Positions 42,517 through 53,300 of a stretch of 64,000 nucleotides of DNA are shown in pieces. Numbering within the stretch: the first letter of the stretch is position 1; every line of letters begins with the position of its first letter. The notes beneath the pieces are model-generated. The model was not told the DNA's origin, did no database searches, and saw only the letters and a program-made list of their open reading frames with translations. Source of the stretch: Pleomorphomonas carboxyditropha (GTDB lineage Bacteria; Pseudomonadota; Alphaproteobacteria; Rhizobiales; Pleomorphomonadaceae); NCBI RefSeq assembly GCF_002770725.1, contig NZ_NQVN01000014.1:1-64000 (forward strand), read 5' to 3'. The position numbers and the translations under genes were made by a program.

Positions 42517-45009
42517 ATGCCGGGGCTGAACCGGACACGATTGCCGTTTGCCGGGCATGTCGGGAAGATCGCCCTGCTCTCGACGGTCCTGTCGCCGGTC
42601 GCCACCGGCTCGGCGTTCGCCCAGGCCATCAAGTTCGGCTCCGACGGCTCGGTCTATTTCGAGCCGCTCCAGGTGGCCGCCCTGTCGGCCTTCGTGTCGG
42701 CCATCTGCATCGCCGTGGTGTCGGCCGCCGCCCTGATCCGGGCGCGCCGCATGGCCGAGGAGGATCGCGAGCGCCTGCTGCGCGAGAACGCCGACCTGAA
42801 GCTCGCCGCCGATCGCACCGAAGCCGCCCTCAACGCCGACGACCAGCGCACCGTGATCTGGGGCGCCCGCGACGAGGCGCCGAAGGTGATGGGCTCACTG
42901 CCGGAAGCCTCGGGCGTGCCGCGCAGCCAGGTCGGCTTCCTCGCCTTCGGCCAATGGCTGGAGCCGGCGTCGGCCCAGCTTCTGGAAGCCCGCACCCGCT
43001 CCTTGCGCGCCGAGGGCGAAGCCTTCCTCGACGTGCTGACCACCACCAGCGGCGTCCACATCGAGGCGGCCGGCCGGGTCAACGGATCGCGCTGCTTCAT
43101 CCGCTTCCGCAACCTCACGCGCGAGCGGCAGCAATATGCCGAACTGGCCGAGCGTTTCGAGCGGCAGCGGACGCTGGTCGAGACCTTCGAAAGCCTGATC
43201 GACAAGGTGCCGATGCCAGCCTGGACGCGCGACAAGGCGGGCCGGCTCGTCTGGGTCAACGCCGCCTATGCCCGTGCCGTCGAGGTGGCCAGCGCGACGC
43301 AGGCGGTGGCCGTCGGCGTCGAGTTTCTCGACACGGCCGCCCGCAAGGCGATCGCCGACAGCCGGCAGGGAGCGCCGGTGTTCGAAAAGCGCCTGTCGCT
43401 GGTGGTGGGCGGCGCCCGCCGGGTCTTCGACATCGTCGATGTCGAGACGGCGTCCGGCAGCGCCGGCATCGCCACCGACGTCTCCGAGCTCGAGCAGGCG
43501 CAGGTGGAACTGCGCCGCACCATCGACAGCCACGCCCGCACGCTCGACCAGCTGGCCACCGCCGTGGCCATTTTCAGCGCCGACAAGCGGCTCAAGTTCT
43601 ACAACGCCGCCTATCGGGCGCTGTTCGACCTCGACACCGCCTTCCTGGAAAGCGGTCCGGACGACGCCGCCATCCTCGACCAGTTGCGCGCTTCCCGCAA
43701 GCTGCCCGAACAGGCCGACTTCCGCAGCTGGAAGCACGAGCAGCTTGCCGCCTATCAGGCGATGGAGGCCCGCGAAAGCTGGTGGCACCTGCCGACCGGA
43801 CAGACGCTGCGCGTCATCGCCAACCCGCATCCGCAGGGCGGCGTGACCTACGTCTATGAGAACGTCACCGAGCAGATCGAGCTCAAGAGTCGCTACAACG
43901 CGCTGACGCGCGTGCAGGGCGAGACGCTCGACCACCTCTCGGAGGGCGTCGCGGTGTTCGGGTCCGACGGCCGGCTGCGCCTGTCCAATCCGGCCTTCGG
44001 CAGCCTCTGGAAGCTCTCCGAAGAGATGCTGGCCGGCCGGCCGCACATCAACGAGGTGGTCGGCCACTGCATGGCGGCCCACGGCAACCGCGAAGCCTGG
44101 GATGAGGTCCGCCTCGCCGTCGCCGGCCTCGCCGACAGCCGCAACCGCCTGACCGGCCGGCTCGACCGCCGCGACGGCGGCGTCATCGACTTCACCACCG
44201 TGCCCTTGCCGGACGGCGCGACGCTGATCACCTTCGTCAACGTCACCGACTCCGTCAATGTCGAGCGGGCGCTCACCGAGAAGAACGAGGCGCTCGAGGA
44301 AGCCGACCAGCTGAAGAACGCCTTCATCCAGCACGTTTCCTACGAGCTGCGCTCGCCGCTCACCAACATCATCGGCTTCGCGCAACTGCTCGCCGATGAC
44401 AATGCCGGCCCGCTCAACATCAAGCAGCGGGAATACACCGGCTACATCATGGATTCGTCGACGGCGCTCCTCGCCATCATCAACGACATTCTCGATCTCG
44501 CGACCGTCGATGCCGGCATCATAGAGCTCGATCTCGGCGAGGTGGACATTCCCTCGACCGTCGGCGCGGCGACCGCCGGCCTTCGCGATCGCATCGCCGA
44601 GGCGCATATCGACCTGAAGCTCGACGTGCCCGGCGACATCGGCTCCTTCGTCGCCGACGAGAAGCGCGTTCGCCAGGTACTGTTCAACCTCCTGTCCAAC
44701 GCCATCGCCTTTTCCGACGACGGCGGCGTGGTGTCGCTTTCTTGCCGGCGCACCGACGAGGCGATCTCGTTCATCGTCGAGGATCATGGCCGCGGCATCC
44801 CCGACGAATATCTCCAGGCAGTGTTCGAGCGCTTCGAGAGCCGCACCAACGGTGCCCGCCGACGCGGTCCGGGCCTTGGCCTTTCCATCGTCAAGAGCTT
44901 CGTCGAGCTGCACAAGGGCAGCGTGGAAATCACCTCCAAGATCGGCGTCGGCACGCGGGTCGTCTGCAGGCTGCCGCTCAACCCCAGCATCGCCGAAGCG
45001 GCCGAGTGA
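42517..45009 (+). CDS. divL: DivL-type cell-cycle pseudo-histidine kinase
   Basis: An 830-residue membrane-anchored sensor. An N-terminal signal/hydrophobic part includes a membrane span at residues about 50–74 (VAALSAFVSAICIAVVSAAAL), followed by several PAS-like domains (residues about 215–580). A HisKA dimerisation helix reads QHVSYELRSPLTNIIGFAQLL, in which Tyr609 stands where kinases have the phospho-accepting His. An intact HATPase_c domain has NLLSNAIAFS, DHGRGIP and GPGLGLSIVKSF. The His-to-Tyr change is the hallmark of Caulobacter DivL, which allosterically drives CckA and thus CtrA. The tsaE–amgK–murU neighbourhood supports the name. It overlaps the next frame's possible GTG start. 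Confidence 0.88.
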   Translation: MPGLNRTRLPFAGHVGKIALLSTVLSPVATGSAFAQAIKFGSDGSVYFEPLQVAALSAFVSAICIAVVSAAALIRARRMAEEDRERLLRENADLKLAADRTEAALNADDQRTVIWGARDEAPKVMGSLPEASGVPRSQVGFLAFGQWLEPASAQLLEARTRSLRAEGEAFLDVLTTTSGVHIEAAGRVNGSRCFIRFRNLTRERQQYAELAERFERQRTLVETFESLIDKVPMPAWTRDKAGRLVWVNAAYARAVEVASATQAVAVGVEFLDTAARKAIADSRQGAPVFEKRLSLVVGGARRVFDIVDVETASGSAGIATDVSELEQAQVELRRTIDSHARTLDQLATAVAIFSADKRLKFYNAAYRALFDLDTAFLESGPDDAAILDQLRASRKLPEQADFRSWKHEQLAAYQAMEARESWWHLPTGQTLRVIANPHPQGGVTYVYENVTEQIELKSRYNALTRVQGETLDHLSEGVAVFGSDGRLRLSNPAFGSLWKLSEEMLAGRPHINEVVGHCMAAHGNREAWDEVRLAVAGLADSRNRLTGRLDRRDGGVIDFTTVPLPDGATLITFVNVTDSVNVERALTEKNEALEEADQLKNAFIQHVSYELRSPLTNIIGFAQLLADDNAGPLNIKQREYTGYIMDSSTALLAIINDILDLATVDAGIIELDLGEVDIPSTVGAATAGLRDRIAEAHIDLKLDVPGDIGSFVADEKRVRQVLFNLLSNAIAFSDDGGVVSLSCRRTDEAISFIVEDHGRGIPDEYLQAVFERFESRTNGARRRGPGLGLSIVKSFVELHKGSVEITSKIGVGTRVVCRLPLNPSIAEAAE

Positions 45010-45020
45010 GCGGCCCTGCG

Positions 45021-46532
45021 ATGAGCCCGTCCTACCGGAAAACCATCAGCGTCGCCGACGAGGCCGGCACGCGCCGCCTCGCCGACGACATTGCGGCCAT
45101 TGCCCGGCCGGGCGACGTGATCGCCCTTCACGGCGACCTCGGCATGGGCAAGAGCGCCTTCGCGCGGGCGGTCGTCCGGCGCCTTGCCGGCGATCCCGGC
45201 CTCGAGGTGCCGAGCCCCACCTTCACGCTGCTGCAAAGCTACGAAACCGCCCGGTTCCCGGTTCATCACTTCGACCTCTATCGCCTCGCCGATCCCGACG
45301 AGCTCATCGAGATCGGCTTCGCCGAGGCCGTCGGCGAGGGCCTGTCGCTGATCGAATGGCCCGACCGGGCGGGCGACGAGCTGCCGGCCGAGCGGCTCAA
45401 CATCGTCATCTCCGAGGGTGAGGGCCTCGACGGCCGCCGCTTCTCGCTGGAGGCGCGGGACGGCGGCTGGGCCGATCGGCTCGACGAGACCTTTGCCGTC
45501 CGCGACCTGTTGGGCCGGGCCGGTTTTCAGGGTGCCGAACGGCGGCATCTGCACGGCGACGCCTCGACGCGTAGTTTCGAGCGGGCGACGGCTGGCGGCG
45601 ACGCGGCGGTGGTGATGCGTTGGCCGGCCTGGCGCGCCTACATGAAGCGGGCCGACGACGACCGTTACGAGGAGATCGTCCACCTCGCCGACAACCTCAC
45701 CGCCTTTTCCGCCATTGCCGATACGCTACGCCGTCATGGCTTCCGCAGTCCGCGCGTTCTCGATTGCGATATTAAGCGGCGGCTGATGCTGGTCGAAGAC
45801 CTCGGCTCGGACGGCATCGTGCGCGACGATGCGCCGATCGCCGAGCGCTACCTTGTGGCCGCACAGCGGCTCGCCGACCTCGCGGCCGTAGCTTGGCCCG
45901 AAATTGCCGTCGACGACGCCGGTGGCCGCTGGCCGATGCCGCGCTACGACCGGCGAGCGCTCGCAACCGAGGCCGGTCTGTTCGCTGCCTGGTACATGCC
46001 GCGGCTTACCGGCGCGCCAATGGCAGCCGATGCACGAGCCGAGTGGGACGGTCTTTGGGACGACCTTCTCGCTCGCTTCGACGACGACCAGCGGCGGCTG
46101 GTGCTGCGCGACTACCATTCGCCCAACATCTTGTGGCAGGCTTCGGGTGACCCTATCGGGATGATCGACTTCCAGGACGGGCTGCTGGGCTCGCCGGCCT
46201 ACGATTTCGCCGCCCTCGTCACCGACGCCCGTGTTGACATTCCCGACGAGCTCGCCGCAGCGATGACCGCCGCTTATGTCGACCGTCGCCGGGCCTTTGA
46301 CGCAGGCTTCGACGCTGCCGACTTTGCCGAGCGCGCGGTAATCCTCGGCGCGCAGCGCAACGCCAAGATCCTTGGCCGCTTCGTCGAATATGCCGCCCGC
46401 ACCGGCCGCAGCCATCACCTGCGTTTCCTGCCGCGCATTCGCCGCAACTTCGAAAAAGCGCTCGACGACAAGGTTCTCGCCGGTGTCAAGCTCTGGTATG
46501 AACGGCTCGCCCCGCCGGCCGTCCGGCCGTGA
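45021..46532 (+). CDS. tsaE: fused TsaE ATPase – AmgK-type sugar kinase
   Basis: A 503-residue two-domain protein. Residues about 1–150 are TsaE, the ATPase that aids TsaBD in making t6A37 of tRNA: Walker A HGDLGMGKSAFAR, the TsaE strand PSPTFTLLQSY and HFDLYRL, and SLIEWPDR. Residues about 165–500 are an aminoglycoside-phosphotransferase-like kinase resembling AmgK, which phosphorylates MurNAc/GlcNAc at C1 in cell-wall recycling: catalytic LVLRDYHSPNILWQ and metal-binding MIDFQDGLLG. The fusion is known in Rhizobiales. murU follows directly, supporting the AmgK role. The start is ATG 45021 or a GTG at 45006 overlapping the divL stop; both are in frame and neither has a strong ribosome site. 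Confidence 0.9.
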   Translation: MSPSYRKTISVADEAGTRRLADDIAAIARPGDVIALHGDLGMGKSAFARAVVRRLAGDPGLEVPSPTFTLLQSYETARFPVHHFDLYRLADPDELIEIGFAEAVGEGLSLIEWPDRAGDELPAERLNIVISEGEGLDGRRFSLEARDGGWADRLDETFAVRDLLGRAGFQGAERRHLHGDASTRSFERATAGGDAAVVMRWPAWRAYMKRADDDRYEEIVHLADNLTAFSAIADTLRRHGFRSPRVLDCDIKRRLMLVEDLGSDGIVRDDAPIAERYLVAAQRLADLAAVAWPEIAVDDAGGRWPMPRYDRRALATEAGLFAAWYMPRLTGAPMAADARAEWDGLWDDLLARFDDDQRRLVLRDYHSPNILWQASGDPIGMIDFQDGLLGSPAYDFAALVTDARVDIPDELAAAMTAAYVDRRRAFDAGFDAADFAERAVILGAQRNAKILGRFVEYAARTGRSHHLRFLPRIRRNFEKALDDKVLAGVKLWYERLAPPAVRP

Positions 46533-46568
46533 GTCTCCTCCGACCGCCGAGATCCCGATCGTTCCAAG

Positions 46569-47312
46569 ATGACTGATGCTGCTTTTCTCTCCGCCGTCCG
46601 CCCTCGCAAGGCCATGGTGCTCGCCGCCGGCCGCGGCAAGCGTATGCGCCCGATCACGGCAACCACGCCGAAGCCGCTGGTGGAAGTGCTCGGGCGCAGC
46701 CTGATCGACCGGGTGTTCGACCGGCTGACCGAGGCCAGCGTCGAGACGGCGGTCGTCAACGTCCATTACCTCGCCGATCTCATCGAGGTACACGTCGGCA
46801 AGCGGCGCGACCTTTCGGTCATCGTCTCCGACGAACGCGACCTGCTGCTCGATACCGGCGGCGGCGTCGTCAAGGCGCTGCCCCATCTCGGCAGCGACCC
46901 GTTCTACCATCTCAACTCCGATTCCATCTGGATCGAGGGCGTTTCCGCCAACCTGCCGGCATTGGCCCGGGCCTGGGACGGCGCGCGCATGGACGGCCTG
47001 CTGCTGCTCGCCCCGACCGTCGGATCGGTTGGCTATTCGGGCGTCGGCGACTTCGACATGGCCGGCGATGGCCGCCTGACGCGGCGGCGCGAGCGCACCG
47101 TCGCCCCCTTCGTCTATGCCGGCGCCGCCATTCTCGATCCGGGCATCTTCACCGAGCTGCCTCTCGCTCCCTTCTCGCTCAACCGCATCTTCGACGAGCT
47201 GATCGGCCAGGGCCGCCTGCATGGCGTGCGGCTCGAAGGCACCTGGCTGCACGTCGGCACGCCCGAGGCGATCGGGCAGGCGGAGCGGACCATCCGGCTA
47301 TCGGCGGAGTAG
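46569..47312 (+). CDS. murU: MurU-type MurNAc-1-phosphate uridylyltransferase
   Basis: A 247-residue nucleotidyltransferase: KAMVLAAGRGKRMRPITATTPKPLVEV is the signature of sugar-phosphate nucleotidyl transferases, with HLNSDSIWIEG as the metal-binding strand. It should convert MurNAc-1-phosphate and UTP to UDP-MurNAc, by-passing de novo synthesis; the kinase domain of the preceding gene would supply MurNAc-1-phosphate. The pair gives fosfomycin tolerance in Pseudomonas. The gap to tsaE-amgK is 36 bp and to addB 3 bp, so the operon is continuous. Confidence 0.87.
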   Translation: MTDAAFLSAVRPRKAMVLAAGRGKRMRPITATTPKPLVEVLGRSLIDRVFDRLTEASVETAVVNVHYLADLIEVHVGKRRDLSVIVSDERDLLLDTGGGVVKALPHLGSDPFYHLNSDSIWIEGVSANLPALARAWDGARMDGLLLLAPTVGSVGYSGVGDFDMAGDGRLTRRRERTVAPFVYAGAAILDPGIFTELPLAPFSLNRIFDELIGQGRLHGVRLEGTWLHVGTPEAIGQAERTIRLSAE

Positions 47313-47315
47313 CCA

Positions 47316-50300
47316 ATGACCGGGCGCGTCTTCACCATTCCTCCCGGTGCGCCCTTCCTCGCCACGCTGGCCGAAGCGCTGCTCGACGGCCGCCTGATTG
47401 CCGGCCGCGCCTATCGCCGCCAGCCGTTCGAGCTGGCCGACGTCAGCATCTACCTGCCGACCCGCCGGGCCGGCGCCGCGCTGAGGCAGGCCTTCCGCGA
47501 CGCCTTCGATGGCGGCTCGGCGATGCTGCCGCGCATCCTTGCCATATCCGACGTGCTGGAAGCCGAGGACGACCTGCTGGCGCCGGAGGCGCTCGACCTG
47601 CCGCCGGTCATCGGCGCCGCCGAGCGGCGGCTGATGCTGGCGCGCCTCGTCGCCCGCTGGCGCGAGCGGGTGACGAGCGACCGGCTGCTGACGCCATCCG
47701 GCCAGCCGGTGGCCGTGCCGGGCTCGCCGGCCGAGGCGCTCAATCTTGCCGCCGACCTCCTCGCTCTCCTAGACCAGGCCGAACTCGAGGGCGTCGACTG
47801 GGACAAGCTCGACACCCTGGTGCCCGACGACTACGCCGCCTGGTGGCAACTGTCGCTCACCTTCCTCAAGATCGCCACCGAGGCGCTGCCGGCGGCCATC
47901 GCCGAGCGTGGCCGGATCGGCGCCGGCGCCTTCCACCGGGCGATGGTCGAGGCCACCGTCCGCCGCTGGCAGAGCCGCCCGCCACCCGGCCCGGTGATCA
48001 TCGCCGGCTCGACCGGCTCGGTGCCGAGCACCGCCGACCTGATGGCGGCCGTGCTGTCGCTTCCCGAGGGCGCGCTGGTGCTGCCGGGCCTCGACACCGC
48101 GGCGCCGGCCGACACGGTCGCCGCCAGCCTTTTCGATTGCGCCCACCCCGAGCACACCATGAACCGGCTCGTCGAGCGGCTCGGCGTCGAACGGGCGGAG
48201 ATCGGCGAGCTGGGCGCGCCGCTACCGGCGCTGGCCGCCCGCGCCGACATCGTCCGGCGGGCGCTGGTGCCGGCCGCCGTCACCGACCGCTGGCCGGCGC
48301 ATGCCGCCGCGCTCGACGCCGAGGCCGAAGCGACCGAGGCGGCGCTTAACGGCGTTTCCCTGGTGGTCGCCGCCAACGAGGCCGAGGAGGCGCTCGCCGC
48401 CGCCGTCGCCCTCCGCCAGTGTCTGGAAAATCCTAAGGCGCGGGCGATCCTCGTCACGCCCGACCGTACCATCATCCGCCGCGTCGTCGCCGAGCTCGAC
48501 CGCTTCGGCATCGAGGTGGAGGATACCGCCGGCCTGCCGCTGCCGCAGACCCCCTATGGCGCGCTGGCCCTGCTCCTCGCCGAGGCGGCGACCGAGGATT
48601 TCCCGCCGGTGAAGGTTGCGGCGATCCTCGGCCATCCCGAGGCGCGCTTCGGCTGGGCGCCGGCGCGCATCCGGCCGGCCGGCCGGCTGATTTCCCGCAA
48701 GGTGCTGCGCGGACCGCGGCTTGCCGGCGGCGCCGCGGCGATCTCGCGGGCCTTGCAGGCGCTGGAAGGACAGGACGATACGGACGCCGTCCTTTCCGAC
48801 GCGCTGGCCCTTGCCGCCGCCTTCGATGCCGCGATGGCGCCGCTCGTCGCGGCGGCGGCTTCGCCGGCGCCGACGCTCGCCGATTTCCTCGGCGCGCTGC
48901 GCGAGACGCTGGGCCATGTCACCCGCCGCTCCGAGGAGGACATTGACGAGCCGACGCGGGCGGAGCGGCAACTCCTGTCGATCCTCGACGATCACATCGG
49001 CGCGCCCGATGCCGGCCTCGCGCTTGCCGGCGCCGATTTCGCGCCGGTGCTGAGAGCGCTGATCGGCAACGTGCTGGTGCTGACGCCGAGCCGCCGAGTT
49101 CGCGTCATGGCCACCGGCCCGATCGAGGCGCGCCTTCTGCCGACCGACCGGCTGGTGCTGGTCGGCCTCGACGAAGGCGTCTTCCCGCCGGTCACCGACA
49201 CCGGCGCCTGGCTGTCGCGACCGATGCGCGCCGGCCTCGGCCTCAGTCCGCCGGAGGTGCGCATCGGCCTGTCGGCCCACGACTTTTCCGCCGCCCTCGG
49301 CGCGCCGGACAGCGTGCTGATCCGCTCGGCGCGGCGCGGCGGCGCGCCGACCGTGCCGACCCGCTTCCTGCAGCGGCTGACGAGCCTCATCGGTCCGGCG
49401 CGAACGGAAGCGATGGAGGCGCGCGGCGGCCGCTTCCTCGACTGGGCGCGCCGGCTCGACGACCGGCCGGCCGTGCCGCGCGCCGCCCGTCCCAACCCGG
49501 CGCCGCCGGCGGCGGCGCGGCCGCGCATGCTGCCGGTCACCGACATCGAAACGCTGATCCGCGATCCCTATGCCATCTACGCCAAGCGCATCCTGAAGCT
49601 CAGGCCGCTCGACGGCTTCGGCGAGACGCCCGACTTCGGCACGCGCGGCACGCTGGTTCACGACGTTCTCGCCGACTTCGCGGCGACCTGGGCCGGCCCC
49701 TGGGACGAGACGGCCGTCGCCGCGCTGATCGAATTCGGCCGCGGGCGGTTTTCCGAGGCGCTCGCCAGCCATCCGGAGGTGCATGCGCTCTGGTGGCCGC
49801 GGTTCAAGGCGCTTGCCCGGTTCATCGTGCTGGAATTCGAGGCGAGGCGCGCGCCGCTGGCCCGCCATCCGGAAATCGAGGGCAGCCTTGCGGTGACGGA
49901 TCGCTTCACGCTGACCGGCCGTGCCGACCGCATCGACGTCGAGGAAGACGGCCGCGTCACCATCATCGACTTCAAGACCGGCCGGGCGCCGACGGCGGCG
50001 CAGATCGCCGCCCAACTGACGCCGCAACTGCCACTCGAAGCGGTGATCGCCCGTCACGGCGGCTTTTCGCGCCTGTCGGGCCCGCGCGAGGCGGCCGAAC
50101 TGGTGCACGTGGTGCTGCGCGGCCTCGAAGGCCGCGACGAGATCGAAAGCTATACCGGCCATGCGCCGCGCGGCGGCGACGCGGTGACGCTGGAGCAGAC
50201 GATCGCCGAGGCGGAAGCCCGCCTGCGCGGCCTCGTCCGCGCCTATGCCGATCCGAACCGCGGCTACCTTTCGCGCGCCCGCCCCTTCCGCAAGACCGAC

Positions 50301-50369
50301 AGCGGCGACTACGACCACCTCGCCCGGGTGAGCGAGTGGAGCATCGAGGACGACGGAGGCGAGGAATGA
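47316..50369 (+). CDS. addB: double-strand break repair protein AddB
   Basis: A 1017-residue helicase/nuclease subunit of the AddAB complex that resects double-strand DNA ends for RecA-dependent repair. The N-terminal inactive helicase part begins FTIPPGAPFLATLAEALL and has YLPTRRAGAALRQAF. The C-terminal RecB-like nuclease has TRGTLVHDVLADF, GRADRIDVEEDGRVTIIDFKTG (catalytic Asp and Lys) and the QLPLEA segment typical of alphaproteobacterial AddB. Length is normal for this group. It overlaps addA by 4 bp (ATGA at 50366), showing coupled translation. Confidence 0.94.
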   Translation: MTGRVFTIPPGAPFLATLAEALLDGRLIAGRAYRRQPFELADVSIYLPTRRAGAALRQAFRDAFDGGSAMLPRILAISDVLEAEDDLLAPEALDLPPVIGAAERRLMLARLVARWRERVTSDRLLTPSGQPVAVPGSPAEALNLAADLLALLDQAELEGVDWDKLDTLVPDDYAAWWQLSLTFLKIATEALPAAIAERGRIGAGAFHRAMVEATVRRWQSRPPPGPVIIAGSTGSVPSTADLMAAVLSLPEGALVLPGLDTAAPADTVAASLFDCAHPEHTMNRLVERLGVERAEIGELGAPLPALAARADIVRRALVPAAVTDRWPAHAAALDAEAEATEAALNGVSLVVAANEAEEALAAAVALRQCLENPKARAILVTPDRTIIRRVVAELDRFGIEVEDTAGLPLPQTPYGALALLLAEAATEDFPPVKVAAILGHPEARFGWAPARIRPAGRLISRKVLRGPRLAGGAAAISRALQALEGQDDTDAVLSDALALAAAFDAAMAPLVAAAASPAPTLADFLGALRETLGHVTRRSEEDIDEPTRAERQLLSILDDHIGAPDAGLALAGADFAPVLRALIGNVLVLTPSRRVRVMATGPIEARLLPTDRLVLVGLDEGVFPPVTDTGAWLSRPMRAGLGLSPPEVRIGLSAHDFSAALGAPDSVLIRSARRGGAPTVPTRFLQRLTSLIGPARTEAMEARGGRFLDWARRLDDRPAVPRAARPNPAPPAAARPRMLPVTDIETLIRDPYAIYAKRILKLRPLDGFGETPDFGTRGTLVHDVLADFAATWAGPWDETAVAALIEFGRGRFSEALASHPEVHALWWPRFKALARFIVLEFEARRAPLARHPEIEGSLAVTDRFTLTGRADRIDVEEDGRVTIIDFKTGRAPTAAQIAAQLTPQLPLEAVIARHGGFSRLSGPREAAELVHVVLRGLEGRDEIESYTGHAPRGGDAVTLEQTIAEAEARLRGLVRAYADPNRGYLSRARPFRKTDSGDYDHLARVSEWSIEDDGGEE

Positions 50370-53300
50370 AGATTCCGGCCGCCACCCGCCAGGTCCAGCT
50401 TCTGGCCACCGATCCCGGCGCCTCCGCCTTCGTGTCGGCCAACGCCGGCTCGGGCAAGACCTGGGTGCTGACGCGGCGGGTGATCCGCCTGTTGCTCGAC
50501 GGCGTCGACCCCGGCCGCATCCTCTGCCTCACCTTCACCAAGGCGGCGGCGGCCGAGATGTCCGGCCGCATCTTCGACGAACTCGGCCGCTGGGCCGGCC
50601 TCTCCGACGACGAGCTGACCCGCGTTCTCTCCGAGCTCGAGGGCAAGCCGGTGCCAGCCGACCGCCTGGCGCCGGCCCGGCGGCTGTTCGCCCGGGCCAT
50701 CGAGACGCCGGGCGGCCTGAAGATCCAGACCATCCACGCCTTCGCCGAAGCGCTCCTGCAGCGCTTTCCGCTGGAGGCCGGCCTCGACGGCCGCTTCCGG
50801 GTGCTCGACGATACCCGCGCCGCCGACCTCTATGCCGAGGCGCGGGCCGAGCTTCTGTCCGCCTGCGCCGCCCATCCCGACAGCCCCGAGGGGCAAGCGC
50901 TTGCGGAGCTGGTGGCGATCGCCGGCGACGAGGCCCTGGACCGGGCGCTTCGCGCCGTCGCCGCCGCCCGCGACGACCTCGCGGCCTTCTTCGGCGGCGA
51001 CCTGTCGACCGACCAGGCGCTCGCGGCGCTGCCGCAGGCGCTCGGCGCGCCCGCCGGGGCGAGCCGGCAAAGCCTTCTCGAGGAGATGGCGACCTCGCCC
51101 GACTTTTCCGGGCCTTTCCTGAGCCGGCTCATCGATGCGCTCGACGCCTCGAAATCCAAGTCGATGCCGGCGCTCGCCGACGGCTTTCGCGCGGCGCTCG
51201 CCGCTTCAGACGCCGAGGCGCGGCGGCCGCTCTGGCGCGGCCTGTTCCTGACTGCCAAGGGCGAGCCGCGCAAGCGCCCGTTCACCAAGGACGTCGCCGA
51301 CGCGCTGCCGGAGGCCAACGAGCACTTCGAGCGGGAGGCGCAGCGGCTGCTCGATCTCGAAAGGGCGCTGTCGGCGACGCTCTGGGGCACGCGCAGCGCC
51401 GCCCTGCTTCGCCTCGCCGACCGGCTGATCGGCCTCATCGAGGCGAAGAAGGCGCGGCGCGGCCTTCTGGACTTCGACGACCTGATCGGACGGGCGGCCG
51501 CTCTCCTGTCGCACTCCGACGCCACCGGCTGGGTGCAGTACAAGCTCGACGAAGGGCTCGACCACGTGCTGGTCGACGAGGCGCAGGACACTTCGCCGCG
51601 TCAGTGGCAGATCGTCGAGGCGCTGACCGGCGAATTCTCAGCCGGCGAAGGAGCCCGTTCCGGGCGCCGACGCACCGTCTTCGCGGTCGGCGACGAAAAG
51701 CAGTCGATCTATTCCTTCCAGGGGGCGGCGCCGCACCTGTTCGGCCTGACGCGCCAGACGCTCGGGCGGCGCCTCGCCGAGGCCGGCCTGCCGGTCCATG
51801 ACCTCCGCCTCACCCTGTCCTTCCGCTCGACGGCGGCGGTGGTCGGCGCCGTCGACGCCGTGTTCCGAAACCCGGGGGCGCACGCCGGCCTTTCCACCGA
51901 TGCCGGCCCTACGGTGCACGAGACGGTGCGCGGCCGCGAGCCCGGCCTCGTCGAGCTGTGGCCGGCGGTCGAAAAGCTGCCGGCGCCACCGCCCGGCAAC
52001 TGGGAGGACCCGGTCGACGCCACCGCCGCCGCCAGTCCGGCCGTGCGACTTGCCGGCCGCGTCGCCGACAAGGTCGCCGGCTGGCTGCGCTCGGGCGCCC
52101 GCCTCGCCGCCACCGGCGCGCCGATCCGGCCCGGCGACGTGCTGGTGCTGGTCCGCAAGCGCGGCGCCTTCGTCGAGGCGGTCAACCGGGCGCTGAAGCA
52201 ACGCGGCGTGGCGGTGGCCGGCGCCGACCGGCTCGACGTGGTCGGCCACATCGTCACCCAGGATCTGTTGGCCGCCGCCCGCGTCGCGCTGCTGCCCGAG
52301 GACGACCTGACGCTCGCCACCGTGGCGAAGTCACCGCTCGTCGGCCTCTCCGAGGAGGCGCTGTTCCGCCTCGCCCATGGCCGGCCGGGCCTCCTCTGGG
52401 ATGCCGTCCGGCAGCGGGCGGCCGAGGGAGACGCCGATGCCGAGACGCTGCGCGCCACCGTCGCCCTGTGGATGAGCCGCGCCGACCGGGGCGAACCCTT
52501 CGTCTTCCTGTCGCGCCTCGTCGGGCCCGACGGCGGGCGGGCCGCCTATCGCGCCCGGTTCGGCCGCGAGGCCGACGAGGTGATCGACGAGCTGCTGACG
52601 CTGGCGCTCGACTATGAAGGTGAGGAGACGGCCGGGCTGAACGGCTTCGTCGACCGGCTGTCCAGGGGCGGCGAGTTGATCCGCCGCGAACTCGACGCCG
52701 AGCGCGACGAGGTGCGCGTCATGACGGTGCACGGTTCGAAGGGCCTCGAGGCGCCGATCGTGTTCCTGATCGACCCCGGCGACAAGCCGGCCAGCGAGAA
52801 GAACCTGCCCGACGTGCTGGCGGTCAGCGACGGTCCCAACCCGCCGATCATCTGGCGGCAGGGCGGCGCCTTCCGTCCGGCGCCGGTCGAGGCGGCGGCG
52901 GCGGCCTTCATCGCCGCGCAGGAGGAGGAATACCGGCGCCTGCTCTACGTCGGGCTGACGCGCGCCCGCGACCGGCTGGTCGTCGCCGGCCTCAAGGGCG
53001 CCGACGAAGGCGCCGACCGCCGCTGGCACGGCCTCGTCGAGGCGGCGCTCGGCATCGATGCCGAGACGGTGAAGGACGCGGCGGGCACCGTCGTCGCCTT
53101 GCGCTGGCATGCCAGGAACGAAGATCCGCCGGCGCCGCCGCAGCCGGCCCGCGCCGTTGCCGGAGAGCCGGCGCCGCTGCCCGACTGGCTCACCCGCAAG
53201 GTGGCCGATGCCGTTCCGGAGCCCGCTAGCGTCGCCCCGTCGCGCGCCGCCACCGGCGCCACGGCAATCCCCTTCGATCCGGCGGCCGCGGCGCGGGGCA

